Positions 7,082 to 15,511 are shown, numbered from the stretch's first letter. The stretch is DNA of 64,000 nt from Bailinhaonella thermotolerans (GCF_003594875.1 NZ_QZEY01000006.1:248001-312000), one strand, 5' to 3'. Notes: generated by a model not told the origin, from the sequence alone. Program-made: numbers and translations.

Positions 7082-7500
7082 GTCGTTGCCCTCCCTCGTC
7101 GGGCTGGCGTGTACAACCTTAGCGTAGTTCTGGGCCTTCTCGCGCCGCTGATTTCGGGTTGGGGGCCTGTGGCGTCTGGCTCGGGCGGTGCGCCCGGGCT
7201 TGTCGCCGGCCGCTCGGGCTGATCTTCGCCCCCCACCTGGCGCTCGTTGTTCCGTCGCCTCTTTGCGTCTTGTCCGCACGCCTGTCTGGGGCCGGCGTGT
7301 TGGCCGCTCCTGGTCTTCGCGGGCTATGACCGAGGTTGCCGGGCGGCCGTACGGCTGAGCCTTGGGGGCGGGTCGGGAAATGTCGGGAAATGGGGGGTGG
7401 GGCCCGGGGTTGTCCCGTAGCATGCGTCACTCGGTCTTAGGCGAGACGTGGCGTATGTCCTGTTCGGCCTTCGCGTCGGCGGGCGGGCGAGGACGGGCTG
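7082..7500. other. Intergenic gap upstream of tRNA-Pro and the membrane gene
   Basis: About 420 bases without a credible gene on either strand: the frames are arginine/proline-rich and lack ribosome sites. It should hold the tRNA promoter (minus) and the promoter of the 7501 gene (plus). A direct repeat TCGGGAAATG occurs twice near 7374-7392, and a CCGTACGGCT motif is at about 7349. Confidence 0.4.
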
Positions 7501-8976
7501 ATGCGGGGCTGGCTGCTGGCGGCGTGGGGGTTGGCGCGGCGGGCGGCGGGGGGCGCGCGGCGGCATCCGGCGATGGCGGGGGTGCTGGGGTTCGGGGTCG
7601 CGGTGCGCGTGGTGGCCTCGCTGGGGTTCTGGCCGGCGGTGTGGTTCGACGACGCGTTCGAGTACGTGGGGGTCGCGCTGCGGCCGGAGCCGTACCTCGT
7701 GCGGCCCAGCGGGTACTCCCTGCTGCTCTGGGCGCTGGGGCCGCTGCCCGGGTTCGCGGCGGTCATCCTGCTCCAGCACCTCACCGGGCCGGCGCTGGGG
7801 GTGGCCGTCTACGCGCTGCTGCGGCGGCGCTTCGGGGCCTCCCAGGGGAAGGCGGCGCTGTTCGCCGCTCCGGTGGTGCTGGACGCCTACCAGATCTTCT
7901 TCGAGCACACGGTGCTCAGCGACACCGTGTTCACGCTCACCGCGACGCTCGCCGTGATCGTGGTCCTGTGGGAGCCGCGGCTGAGCGCGCGGCGGGCGCT
8001 GGTCGCGGGCGGGCTCGTGGCGGCGGCGGCGCTCACGCGGTCGATCGGGCTGGCGCTGGGGCCGCTGGTGATCCTCGCGCTCGTGCTGCGGCGGGACTCG
8101 TTCCGGGCGGGCGCGGCGCTGGTGGTCGCGGCCGTGGTCCCGCTGGCGGCCTACGCGGGCTGGTTCGCGTCCGTGCACGGGAGGGCGGGGCTGACCGGGG
8201 GGAACGGCGTCTGGCTGTGGGCACGGGTGGCGCCGTTCGCGGACTGCCGGGTGATCTCGCCGCCGGCCGACGAGGCGGTCCTGTGCCCGGGCCCGGGGAG
8301 GCGGACGTCGTCGCCGCACTACATGTGGGGGCCGGACTCGCCGCTGACGCGGGTCCCGGGGCATCCGGTGGCGTACCCGGCCGACCGGATGGCCCCGGAG
8401 ATCGACCGGAGGGCGCGGGGTCTGGCCCTGCACGCGATCGCCGCGCAGCCGGGCGACTACGCGCTCACGGTCTTCCACGACCTCCGGCGCACCTTCGCCT
8501 GGCAGGTCTGGAACCCCGAGCCCCGGCGGCCCCACGTCTACAACAAGTACTCCTGGCCGCCCGTCGAGGGCCCCCTCCCGGGCACCGTGCGCCTCCGGGG
8601 CGGCCTGCCCGCGCGCGAGGAGGCGGCGGTGTACGGCGACGGCCCGGCGAACACCCGGCTCACGCCGCCCTTCACCGAGGTCATGCAGGTCTACGAGCGG
8701 TTCGTGTTCCTCCCGGGGACCGTGCTCGGCGTCCTGCTGGTCGCGGCCCTCGCCGGTGGCCTGCGCCGCCGCCACAACCGCGCCGCGCTCTTCCCCGCCC
8801 TCACCGCCCTGGCCCTCATCACCGCCCCGCCCGTGATCACCACCTACGACCCCCGCTACCAACTGGTCGCCGTCCCCCTGGCCTGCATCGCCGCCGGAGC
8901 CCTCCGCCGCGCCCCCACCCCCGCCGCGACCCGCCCCTCCCAGACCACCCCCACCCCGCCCGTCCCCGCCCCCTGA
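7501..8976 (+). CDS. Polytopic membrane glycosyltransferase-like protein (GT-C type)
   Basis: 491 residues with roughly ten hydrophobic segments. After TM1 the loop carries an acidic motif, WFDDAFEYVGVAL (about residues 48-60), in the place where GT-C fold enzymes keep the catalytic acidic pair of the first extracytoplasmic loop; a large soluble loop (about 240-385) sits before the last membrane helices. GT-C enzymes transfer sugars from polyprenyl-phosphate donors on the outer face of the membrane. The acceptor is unknown. A proline/threonine-rich tail ends the protein. No ribosome site is obvious before ATG 7501, so the start may be slightly different. Monocistronic. Confidence 0.65.
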   Translation: MRGWLLAAWGLARRAAGGARRHPAMAGVLGFGVAVRVVASLGFWPAVWFDDAFEYVGVALRPEPYLVRPSGYSLLLWALGPLPGFAAVILLQHLTGPALGVAVYALLRRRFGASQGKAALFAAPVVLDAYQIFFEHTVLSDTVFTLTATLAVIVVLWEPRLSARRALVAGGLVAAAALTRSIGLALGPLVILALVLRRDSFRAGAALVVAAVVPLAAYAGWFASVHGRAGLTGGNGVWLWARVAPFADCRVISPPADEAVLCPGPGRRTSSPHYMWGPDSPLTRVPGHPVAYPADRMAPEIDRRARGLALHAIAAQPGDYALTVFHDLRRTFAWQVWNPEPRRPHVYNKYSWPPVEGPLPGTVRLRGGLPAREEAAVYGDGPANTRLTPPFTEVMQVYERFVFLPGTVLGVLLVAALAGGLRRRHNRAALFPALTALALITAPPVITTYDPRYQLVAVPLACIAAGALRRAPTPAATRPSQTTPTPPVPAP

Positions 8977-9004
8977 CCCCGATCCCCGCCTCCCCCGCAC
9001 GCGC

Positions 9005-9223
9005 CGTACGGCTGGCGCCGCCTCCGACCTTGGACCCCCCGCCGGAAGCCGCCTCCCCAGGCCGTGACGGCCTCGCCCGGCACCGGCGCGGGGGCGCCAC
9101 GCCCGCATCGGAGGTCGCCGCGAACCCCCTCCCCTCTCCGCAGACCTCCACCCTCACCGGCGGCAGGGGCGCGCGGTGGTGCGGGCGGCCGTCCAAAGGC
9201 GCTCGCGGTCCAGGGATGGCCGG
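9005..9223 (+). repeat. Long direct repeat, copy A (left of the TIR-like cassette)
   Basis: Begins CGTACGGCTGGCGCC and runs about 219 bases. It matches 12878-13092 in the same orientation over its whole length with small substitutions and indels; blocks such as CGGAAGCCGCCTCCCC, GGCCGTGACGGCCTCGCC and GGGGCAGGGGCGCGCGG-like segments are shared. The two copies bracket the operon at 9310-12786. The first ~30 bases also recur at 41815 and, inverted, at 42212. Confidence 0.85.
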
Positions 9224-9261
9224 AGCAAGCGCCCGCGATAAACGACGATCTCAGATACCAG

Positions 9262-9308
9262 GCCGCATTGTCCGGCGAACATGGAGAAAGTTCTCCGGAC
9301 AATGCGGC
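9262..9308 (+). promoter_or_regulatory. Hairpin ending at the start codon of the TIR-like gene, with tiny upstream frame
   Basis: A 14-bp perfect stem GCCGCATTGTCCGG (9262-9275) with CCGGACAATGCGGC (9295-9308), then after one mismatch a further 4 bp (GAAC/GTTC) around a 9-base loop. ATG 9310 begins two bases beyond. The loop contains ATG 9281, opening a ten-codon frame whose TGA (9311-9313) overlaps ATG 9310 as ATGA. There is no separate ribosome site for 9310, so coupling from this mini-frame or a DNA operator are both possible. Confidence 0.65.
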
Positions 9309-9309
9309 G

Positions 9310-11862
9310 ATGATCTGTGACGATTATGTGGTGACGGTTTCCCCGGATGGGCGACAGGGGCCGGATCACGAGCCCGACAACAGGTGGTCGTGGGTCGTCA
9401 CCGTCATCTTCTCGATCTCGACGGCCTATCTCCTGATAATGGTCCCAACCCTGGTGGTCAAGAGCATCGAGGAAGGCTCGTCTCTTTGGCCCCAGCTCCC
9501 GTACGTGGCCCTCGCGCTGGCGAACCTGGTCATCGTCGCGGGCGCCGACCGGCGGCTCGGGAAGCGAATGACCGGCCGCCTCCTGGGACGCACCGCGGGG
9601 GAAGCCCCGAGGGGAGACCGGGACTTCGTCCTGTTCCTCCGCACGTTTCCCGTGGACGCGCTCTTGTTCGAGTCCGACCGGGTGGGCGGGGTGAACCTCC
9701 CGACCACCCTGGCGAGCGTGTTCAGCGTGCGCCATCCCAGGCACCTGGAGGACACCTGGGAGCGTCGCCTCGCCCACGTGTTCGAGCGATTCGGCTGGGT
9801 GCGGGCCGTCGACGATCCCGACAAGTCGTTCACGCCCCCAGGAATAGGGCGCTTCCCCCTGGGCAAGGAAGGCGACGTCTGGAAGGACAAGGTCAGCGAC
9901 CTCATTCAGCGGGCCCGGCTCGTCGTGATCGTCGCCGCCGTCGGGAAGAACCCGGCCGGCGGCGAAGGGACCCTGTGGGAGTACTCCGAGGCGCTGCGGC
10001 TGCTGCCGCCGTCGCGGATCGTGCTGGTCTCCTGCGCGGGACGGGACGCCTATGAGCGGTTCCGGACGCGAGCCACCGATTACCACCGCCGCCGGGCCGC
10101 CGAACTGAAGGCGTCCGGGATCACGGTTCGGCCGCCGCCCGCCCTGCCCGCCTGGCCGGAGCCGCGACGGCCGCGGAAGGCGGGGAGGGGCTTTCCCTTC
10201 AACGGCGTCGTCACCTTCGCCGAGGACTGGACCGCACGGTTCGTGCATTTCGACGTCACCGCCGAACGCGGCCTCACGCCGTACGCGCGATGGCGCGGGG
10301 CACAGCGACATCAGATCAAGCCCTGGGCGGACGCGTTCGAGCGGCGACTGCCAGGGCAGGCCGTGCGCGCGACCGTCCGCCCGCACCCGCATTTCGTGGT
10401 GCTCGGGCTGCTGTTCCTCGCCTGGATAGGGCACTGGCTGGTGGAAGCCTGGCGCGACGGACCGCTCTGGCGGTTCACCGGCTTGACGCTGGCCATGTTC
10501 TTCGGGCTCATCGCGCTGATACGCACCCGGTTCATCGTGGGCGACGCTTTGATCGGGGTCCGGCTCCCCGAGGCGGCTCGGCTCGCCGAGGCGGCGAAGC
10601 GGGAACCACGGCCCGCTTCCGGCACCGCCGCCCCGCGACCGGGAACGAGGGGCCTCATCCGGGAGCACGTCGTGCGCTGGCCCGGGCCTCGCGGGCTGGG
10701 GCTCGCCGTCGTCAAGGAGCATTTCGACGAGGCGGGCGACGTCATTCCGGCGCCGCGGCCGTTCAGCGGCGTTCTCACCGTGCGGAGGAGCACGGTGTCG
10801 CGCGGGACCCACCCCGTCGTGGGCGGCGTCGTCGTGCGAGGCCGAATCCTGGTCGTCGACCGGATCGACGTGCACTCCGGCACCACGAGCCGCCAGTTCG
10901 CCACGCGCGCCCTGCACCACCTCCTCACCATCCCGGTCTCCGTCGTCCTCTTCGCCGTCGTCCTCGGCCTCGGCGCCGCCGGCGCCCTCCCCTTCGGCCT
11001 GCTCCACCGGCTGCCGGCGGAGCAGCTCGTGATCAGCGTGGCGGTCTTCCTCCTCCTGATGGCCCGGCACGCGATCGGGCTCCGCCGCAACGTCCGGCTG
11101 ATGTACGAACGGCTGCTGCGGCCTCGCATCCCCACGGACCTGGTCCAAGAGCCCTTCAGGCTGTACCTGCGCCCGCACCCGGGCGACCCGCTCCCCTTCT
11201 CTCCCTGGGCGGGCCCGTTGGATCTCGACCTGAACGTGGTGCTCTCCGACGACAAGAGGCTGCTCCGGGTCGGGCACCTGCCGCCCACGGCACCGCCGAC
11301 CGGACCGGCCCGGCTGCCGCTTCCCGAGGACGGCTGGAGGGAGGTGCTCACCAGGGCGCTCCCCTACGCCGACCTGGTCTTCCTGCCCACGGTCGGGACG
11401 GCGCCGGCGACCCTCTGGCAGTTCACCGAGGCGGTACGGCTGCTGCCGCCCCGCCGTCTGGTGCTGCTCGTCCCCTCGGGCGAGCAAGCCGACGAGGAAT
11501 ACGCGTCGTTCCGGGCGGCCGCGGGCCGAGCCCTCACCGAACGCCGCGCGGCCCTCTCCGGCGGCGAGCGGGCCGCCGTCGCCGACGTACTCCTGCCAGG
11601 GGAGCTCCCGCCGGTTCCCGACCCCGACCGGGAACCGGCCCTGCGCGCGGCGATCCATTTCGACGCGGACTGGACGCCGGTCGTCCTGCCGTTCGCCGAG
11701 CTCGGCACGTCCTTCGCCGATATCCCCCGGAACACCCAGCTTGAGCGCCTCAAGGAGGAACTGGAGGCGGCACTGCGGGCGAAGCGCGACTCGGGCCGGA
11801 GTGAGAGAGGCGAGGAAGACCGCCGCGGAGAAGCCGGCGCGCCGGCGGAGGAACGAGATTGA
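9310..11862 (+). CDS. Large membrane protein with two related TIR-like domains
   Basis: 850 residues. Membrane pairs at about 26-82, 360-405 and 538-590 alternate with two related cytosolic domains. Domain 1 (about 104-340) begins FVLFLRTFPVDALLF and has ARLVVIVAA, GTLWEYSEALRLLPP, RIVLVS and a closing FAEDWTARFV. Domain 2 (about 616-800) repeats the plan: FRLYLRPHPGDPLPF, ADLVFLP, ATLWQFTEAVRLLPP, RLVLLVP, FDADWTPVVLPF. The alternating strands and the conserved W[EQ][YF][ST]EA helix after a small-residue loop remind me of TIR/SLOG-like nucleotide-processing folds; that is inference. It heads an operon with two membrane/small partners. Start ATG 9310 is the first in-frame ATG after the hairpin. 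Confidence 0.6.
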   Translation: MICDDYVVTVSPDGRQGPDHEPDNRWSWVVTVIFSISTAYLLIMVPTLVVKSIEEGSSLWPQLPYVALALANLVIVAGADRRLGKRMTGRLLGRTAGEAPRGDRDFVLFLRTFPVDALLFESDRVGGVNLPTTLASVFSVRHPRHLEDTWERRLAHVFERFGWVRAVDDPDKSFTPPGIGRFPLGKEGDVWKDKVSDLIQRARLVVIVAAVGKNPAGGEGTLWEYSEALRLLPPSRIVLVSCAGRDAYERFRTRATDYHRRRAAELKASGITVRPPPALPAWPEPRRPRKAGRGFPFNGVVTFAEDWTARFVHFDVTAERGLTPYARWRGAQRHQIKPWADAFERRLPGQAVRATVRPHPHFVVLGLLFLAWIGHWLVEAWRDGPLWRFTGLTLAMFFGLIALIRTRFIVGDALIGVRLPEAARLAEAAKREPRPASGTAAPRPGTRGLIREHVVRWPGPRGLGLAVVKEHFDEAGDVIPAPRPFSGVLTVRRSTVSRGTHPVVGGVVVRGRILVVDRIDVHSGTTSRQFATRALHHLLTIPVSVVLFAVVLGLGAAGALPFGLLHRLPAEQLVISVAVFLLLMARHAIGLRRNVRLMYERLLRPRIPTDLVQEPFRLYLRPHPGDPLPFSPWAGPLDLDLNVVLSDDKRLLRVGHLPPTAPPTGPARLPLPEDGWREVLTRALPYADLVFLPTVGTAPATLWQFTEAVRLLPPRRLVLLVPSGEQADEEYASFRAAAGRALTERRAALSGGERAAVADVLLPGELPPVPDPDREPALRAAIHFDADWTPVVLPFAELGTSFADIPRNTQLERLKEELEAALRAKRDSGRSERGEEDRRGEAGAPAEERD

Positions 11863-11878
11863 GGAGGCGCTCCGTACG

Positions 11879-12490
11879 ATGAGCCCAGATCCCGGGCCCA
11901 GCCCCTCCCCGAAGGTCCCCGATCCCTCCCCAGAGGTCCCGGACCCCTCCCCAGAGATCCCCGGCCCCTCCCCAGAGATCCCCGGCCCCTCCCCAGAGAT
12001 CCCCGGCCCCTCTCCGGAGGTCCCGGACCCCTCCCCGAAGGTCCCCGGCCCCTCTCCGGAGGTCGTCGATCTCTACAAGCTGGCCGTGGAGATGGCCGAC
12101 CGGGTATCAGCTCGGAGAGGGACCTCCAACTCCTTCTTCCTGTCGGTGCAGACCGCCTTCGTCGCCGTGTTCGGCCTGTCGGCGCCTGAGCTCGCCCTGT
12201 CCATGTGGGCGTCCATCGCGGTGGCTCTGGCCGGCATCGCCCTGTCGGCGACCTGGTGGCTGCAGCTCAAGAGCTACCGCGACCTGAACCGGGCCAAGTT
12301 CGAGGTGATCAACAGGATCGAGGACCGGCTTCCCGTCAAGGTCTTCTCCGACGAGTGGTCGGCGCTCAAACGCGGCTCGGTGAAGTCCTGGCGCACTCGC
12401 TACGCCGAACTGGGAGTGAGCGAGCGTCTTATCCCATTCGTGTTCATAGCAGTGCACATTCTGCTTTTAGCGGGGAGAACCGTTGGATGA
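11879..12490 (+). CDS. Proline-repeat membrane protein, RipA/8xMP-like
   Basis: 203 residues; ATG at 11879 follows GAGGAGG. Residues 9-62 are eight copies of a seven-residue P-S-P-[EK]-[VI]-P-[DG] repeat. From residue 63 there is a conserved domain: DLYKLAVEMADRVSARRGTS, two hydrophobic helices (about 84-103 and 107-130), then SYRDLNRAKFEVINRIEDRL, and a final hydrophobic segment. This matches my memory of the family annotated as 'RipA family octameric membrane protein' (8xMP), which often neighbours signalling or defence genes. Sixteen bases separate it from the upstream gene, and its stop overlaps the next start. The repeat spacer at the N-terminus is unusual for the family. Confidence 0.68.
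   Translation: MSPDPGPSPSPKVPDPSPEVPDPSPEIPGPSPEIPGPSPEIPGPSPEVPDPSPKVPGPSPEVVDLYKLAVEMADRVSARRGTSNSFFLSVQTAFVAVFGLSAPELALSMWASIAVALAGIALSATWWLQLKSYRDLNRAKFEVINRIEDRLPVKVFSDEWSALKRGSVKSWRTRYAELGVSERLIPFVFIAVHILLLAGRTVG
11903..12064 (+). repeat. In-frame 21-bp tandem repeat (PSPEVPG)n
   Basis: About eight units of 21 bases, for example CCCTCCCCAGAGATCCCCGG, encoding P-S-P-[EK]-[VI]-P-[DG]. The three central units are nearly identical, which suggests recent slippage or unequal exchange, while the outer ones have diverged. Confidence 0.92.
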
Positions 12491-12786
12491 CCTACTTGGA
12501 GAAGATCGCTCACCGCATCCGCGAGAATCTTCCCGCCGAAGCGCGCCCTCCGGCCGAAGCCGATGCCCTCTTTCTCATATACGCCGTTCTGGTGCGGGCC
12601 AAAGGCGTCGCGACGACCGCGGAGGACGTCCATGACGCGTGGGCGGCGTGGATGCTCACCGTCGATCCCGGCCACCGGTCCGTGCTCCCCTACGACGAGC
12701 TGAAGCCCGCCGTCCAGAACGACGACCTTCCGTATCTCGCGGCGATCCGGCGGACTTCGGCGGAAGAGGGCGCGCGCCGATCCTGA
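12487..12786 (+). CDS. Small soluble protein, DUF7701-like (99 aa)
   Basis: Starts in an ATGA overlap with the preceding membrane gene, so it is translated with it. The sequence MTYLEKIAHRIRENLP, ADALFLIYAVLVRAKG, TAEDVHDAWAAWM, HRSVLPYDELKP and QNDDLPYLAAIR recalls the actinobacterial family I know as DUF7701, small helical proteins of unknown role. There is no signal peptide. As the third member of a coupled operon with a TIR-like membrane protein and a RipA-like protein it may be a regulator or antidote of the complex; that is speculation. Confidence 0.72.
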   Translation: MTYLEKIAHRIRENLPAEARPPAEADALFLIYAVLVRAKGVATTAEDVHDAWAAWMLTVDPGHRSVLPYDELKPAVQNDDLPYLAAIRRTSAEEGARRS

Positions 12787-12877
12787 GGCCGCCGCCGCTC
12801 GGGCCTGGGCCCTGGCGCGCCTCGGCGGACGGCCTCCCCCTTGCGCGCCCAGCGGGGTGACGGGCGACCTGGGTCCT

Positions 12878-13092
12878 CGTACGGCTGGCGCCGCCTCCGA
12901 CCTTGGACTCCCCGCCGGAAGCCGCCTCCCCCGGGCCGTGACGGCCTCGCCGGTCACCGGCGTGGGGGCGCTGCGCCCACATCGGAGGCCGCCGTGACCC
13001 CCCTCCCTCTCCGCGGACGTTCACCCGTACCGGGGCAGGGGCGCGCGGAGGTGCGGGCGGCGGGCCGGGGGCGCTCGCGGGAGGGTGGCCGG
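12878..13092 (+). repeat. Long direct repeat, copy B (right of the TIR-like cassette)
   Basis: Same orientation as 9005-9223 and collinear with it from CGTACGGCTGGCGCC to GGTGGCCGG-type ends. Roughly four of every five bases agree by eye. It lies in the 370-bp gene-free gap between the cassette and the FAD oxidase; no other feature is visible in that gap except a T-rich stretch near 13101-13120 that could be the oxidase promoter. Confidence 0.85.
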
Positions 13093-13160
13093 GTGGTGGG
13101 GGTTTTGTAGTTCCTTTCCTTACGCGGGTTGATCGGAGGGTTTGCGGGGATGTTGGGCGC

Positions 13161-14708
13161 GTGGACGTTGGGGAGAGGGTGCCTCGGCGGGGGTTTCTCA
13201 TGGGAGTGGCGGGGACGGCCGCGCTCGGCGGGTGCGGGGACGCGGAACGCGGGAACGGGGGGCGGGCCACGCCCGCGGTGACGGCTTCAGGAACACCCGG
13301 CTCTCCCGCTCCGCGCGCGGCCCCGACGGGGCGGGGGGTGCCCTGGGGAGCGCTGGAGCGGGGGCTTGAGGGTCGGTTGATCCGGCCGGGGGACGCGGCG
13401 TACTCGCAGGCGCGGCGGCTGCACATGCCCCGGTTCGACGGGCGGCGGCCGGCCGGGATCGCTTACTGCGCCAACCCCGATGACGTGCGCGAATGCGTGG
13501 AGTTCGCGCGGCGGCACGCCGTACCTCCGGCCCTGCGGTCCGGCGGGCACGGGTACGCCGGGTGGTCCACCGGGCCGGGCCTGGTGATCGACGTGTCGGC
13601 GCTGGACCGGGTGCGGTACGACGCCGCGTCCGGGCTCGCCGAGGTGGGGGCCGGGACGCGGCTGGTGGACATGTACGCCCGCCTCGCGAGGGACGGCGTG
13701 AGCGTGCCGGGAGGCACCTGCCCCACGGTGGGCATCGCGGGGCTCGCGCTGGGCGGCGGGATCGGGGTGATGTCGCGGAAGTACGGGCTGACCTGCGACA
13801 CCATTCGCGAGGTCCGGATCGTGACGGCGGACGGGCGGCTGGTCACGGCGGACGCGCGGCGGCATCCGGACCTGTACTGGGCCTCGCGCGGCGGCGGCGG
13901 GGGAAACTTCGGGGTCGTGGTGTCGTTCCTGTTCCAGGCGCACCGGACCCAGGACGTGACCATGTTCCGCGTGTGGTGGCCGTGGCGGCGGGCCGCCGCG
14001 GTGCTGCGGGCCTGGCAGGAGTGGGGGCCGGGGGCGCCGGCCGAGCTGTGGTCGAACGTCCAGCTCTACGGGCCGCCGACGATCGAGGTCATGGGTGTGT
14101 TCCTGGGCGACGCCGCCGACCTGGACCGCCACCTGGACCGGCTGGAGGCCCGCGTCGGCGCCGAGCCCGCGGGGCGCGTCGCCCGGCGGCGGTCCTACCA
14201 GGAGACCATGATGAGCGTCGCGGAGTGCTCGTCGATGACGGTCGAGCAGTGCCACCGCCGCGGGACCCTGCCCGGCACCACCCCGTCCGGCCGCTGGCCC
14301 CGCGCCGACTACACCGCCAAGTCCCACTTCGCGACGCGCCCGCTGCCCGCGCCGGCCGTACACGACCTCGTGCGCCGCGTGGACGGGCGGGGCCGCAGCG
14401 TCATCCTCGACGCCCTCGGCGGCGCGGTCTCCGGCGTGCCCGCCGGGGCGACCGCCTTCCCCCACCGCTCGGCGCTCTTCTCCCTGCAGTACCTCTCCTC
14501 CCCCGGCGACCGTCCCTGGCTCCGCGCCGTCCACCGCGCCATGGACCGCCACCTCGGGCCCCGCGCCTACGTCAACTACACCGACCCCGAGCTGCGCGAC
14601 TGGCAGCGCGCCTACCACGGCCCCAACCTGCCCCGCCTCCGCCGCGTCAAGTCCGCCTACGACCCCGCCCGCCTCTTCGACTTCCCCCAGGCCATCCCCC
14701 CTGCCTGA
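13161..14708 (+). CDS. Exported FAD-linked oxidoreductase, berberine-bridge-enzyme type
   Basis: 515 residues. The N-terminus has a twin-arginine motif (RRGFLMG) and a lipobox-like LGGC, so it is probably Tat-exported, maybe as a lipoprotein. The FAD_binding_4 domain follows: RSGGHGYAGWS carries the histidine (near residue 129) and YGLTCDTI the cysteine (near 214) that in this family bind FAD through two covalent links; GGGIGVMSR and RGGGGGNFGVVVSF are typical. The C-terminal BBE motif is YVNYTDPEL (near 472) with the final YDPARLFDF. Family members oxidise sugars, alkaloids or polyketides using oxygen. GTG start at 13161; monocistronic. Substrate unknown. Confidence 0.88.
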   Translation: MDVGERVPRRGFLMGVAGTAALGGCGDAERGNGGRATPAVTASGTPGSPAPRAAPTGRGVPWGALERGLEGRLIRPGDAAYSQARRLHMPRFDGRRPAGIAYCANPDDVRECVEFARRHAVPPALRSGGHGYAGWSTGPGLVIDVSALDRVRYDAASGLAEVGAGTRLVDMYARLARDGVSVPGGTCPTVGIAGLALGGGIGVMSRKYGLTCDTIREVRIVTADGRLVTADARRHPDLYWASRGGGGGNFGVVVSFLFQAHRTQDVTMFRVWWPWRRAAAVLRAWQEWGPGAPAELWSNVQLYGPPTIEVMGVFLGDAADLDRHLDRLEARVGAEPAGRVARRRSYQETMMSVAECSSMTVEQCHRRGTLPGTTPSGRWPRADYTAKSHFATRPLPAPAVHDLVRRVDGRGRSVILDALGGAVSGVPAGATAFPHRSALFSLQYLSSPGDRPWLRAVHRAMDRHLGPRAYVNYTDPELRDWQRAYHGPNLPRLRRVKSAYDPARLFDFPQAIPPA

Positions 14709-14867
14709 CCCGTCTCAGGTCGTACGGCCGGGGCGGGCGCGGAGGCCGCGGGGGCGGGGGCCGGGAGGTAGGGTCGCCGGTGTGGCGATCATGGTGAGTG
14801 GCGGGTCGGGCTCGCGGGCGGAGGGTGTCTCCGGGGCGGTCCCGCGGGATCGCGGCGCGGGGGCGGC

Positions 14868-15473
14868 GTGATCCGGGTCCTGATCGCGGAGGACATGCAC
14901 ATCCTGCGTGAGGCGCTGGCCGAGCTGCTCTCGCTGGAGCCGGACATCGAGGTCGTGGCGGGGGTCGCGGCGGGGACGGAGATCGTGCCCGCGGCGCTGG
15001 AGGAGCGGCCGGACGTGGCCGTGATCGACATCGACCTGCCGGGGATGGACGGGGTCAGCGCGGCGGCCGAGCTGGGGCGCGAACTGCCCTCCTGCCGGGT
15101 CGTCCTGCTGACGGCGCTGACCAAGCCGGGGGCGCTGCGCAGGGCGTTCGGCCTGCGGGCGGCCGGATTCGTCCCCAAGGACATCCCGCCGGCGGAACTG
15201 GCCGCGGCGATCAGGACGGTCGCGGGCGGCGGGCGCGCCGTCCACCCGTCGCTGGCGCTGGCCGCGATGGAGGCGCGGGAGAGCCCGCTGAGCCAGCGCG
15301 AGACCGAGGTGCTGCGCATGTCGGCGACCGGCGCCCAGCCCGTGGAGATCGCCGAGCGGCTGTTCCTCACCTACGGGACCGTGCGCAACTACCTCGCGTC
15401 GGCGGCGACCAAGCTGGGCGCCCGGAACCGGGTCGACGCCATCCGCATCGCCTCCGAGGCCGACTGGATCTGA
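14868..15473 (+). CDS. NarL/LuxR-family response regulator, orphan
   Basis: 201 residues. The receiver domain has acidic E8/D9, the phosphoacceptor D54 (VAVIDIDLPGMDG) and the conserved lysine in GFVPKD. The C-terminal LuxR helix-turn-helix is complete (SPLSQRETEVLRMSATGAQP, then EIAERLFLTYGTVRNYLASA). It should bind DNA as a dimer when phosphorylated. GTG start; no histidine kinase is adjacent, so its partner is elsewhere or it is an orphan. It resembles DesR-like regulators paired with DesK-type kinases in general layout. Confidence 0.9.
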   Translation: MIRVLIAEDMHILREALAELLSLEPDIEVVAGVAAGTEIVPAALEERPDVAVIDIDLPGMDGVSAAAELGRELPSCRVVLLTALTKPGALRRAFGLRAAGFVPKDIPPAELAAAIRTVAGGGRAVHPSLALAAMEARESPLSQRETEVLRMSATGAQPVEIAERLFLTYGTVRNYLASAATKLGARNRVDAIRIASEADWI

Positions 15474-15511
15474 CCCGGGCCCGGCGCACGCGCCGTGGGC
15501 CTCCGCCGGGC

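Noticed and set aside
7119-7430. Minus-strand 103-codon frame upstream of tRNA-Pro
   Set aside because: Pro/Arg/Gln-rich, no ribosome site and no coding bias.
14868-15473. Two-component pair with a nearby kinase
   Set aside because: No histidine kinase is encoded on either side; the kinase fragment at the window start is 14 kb away.
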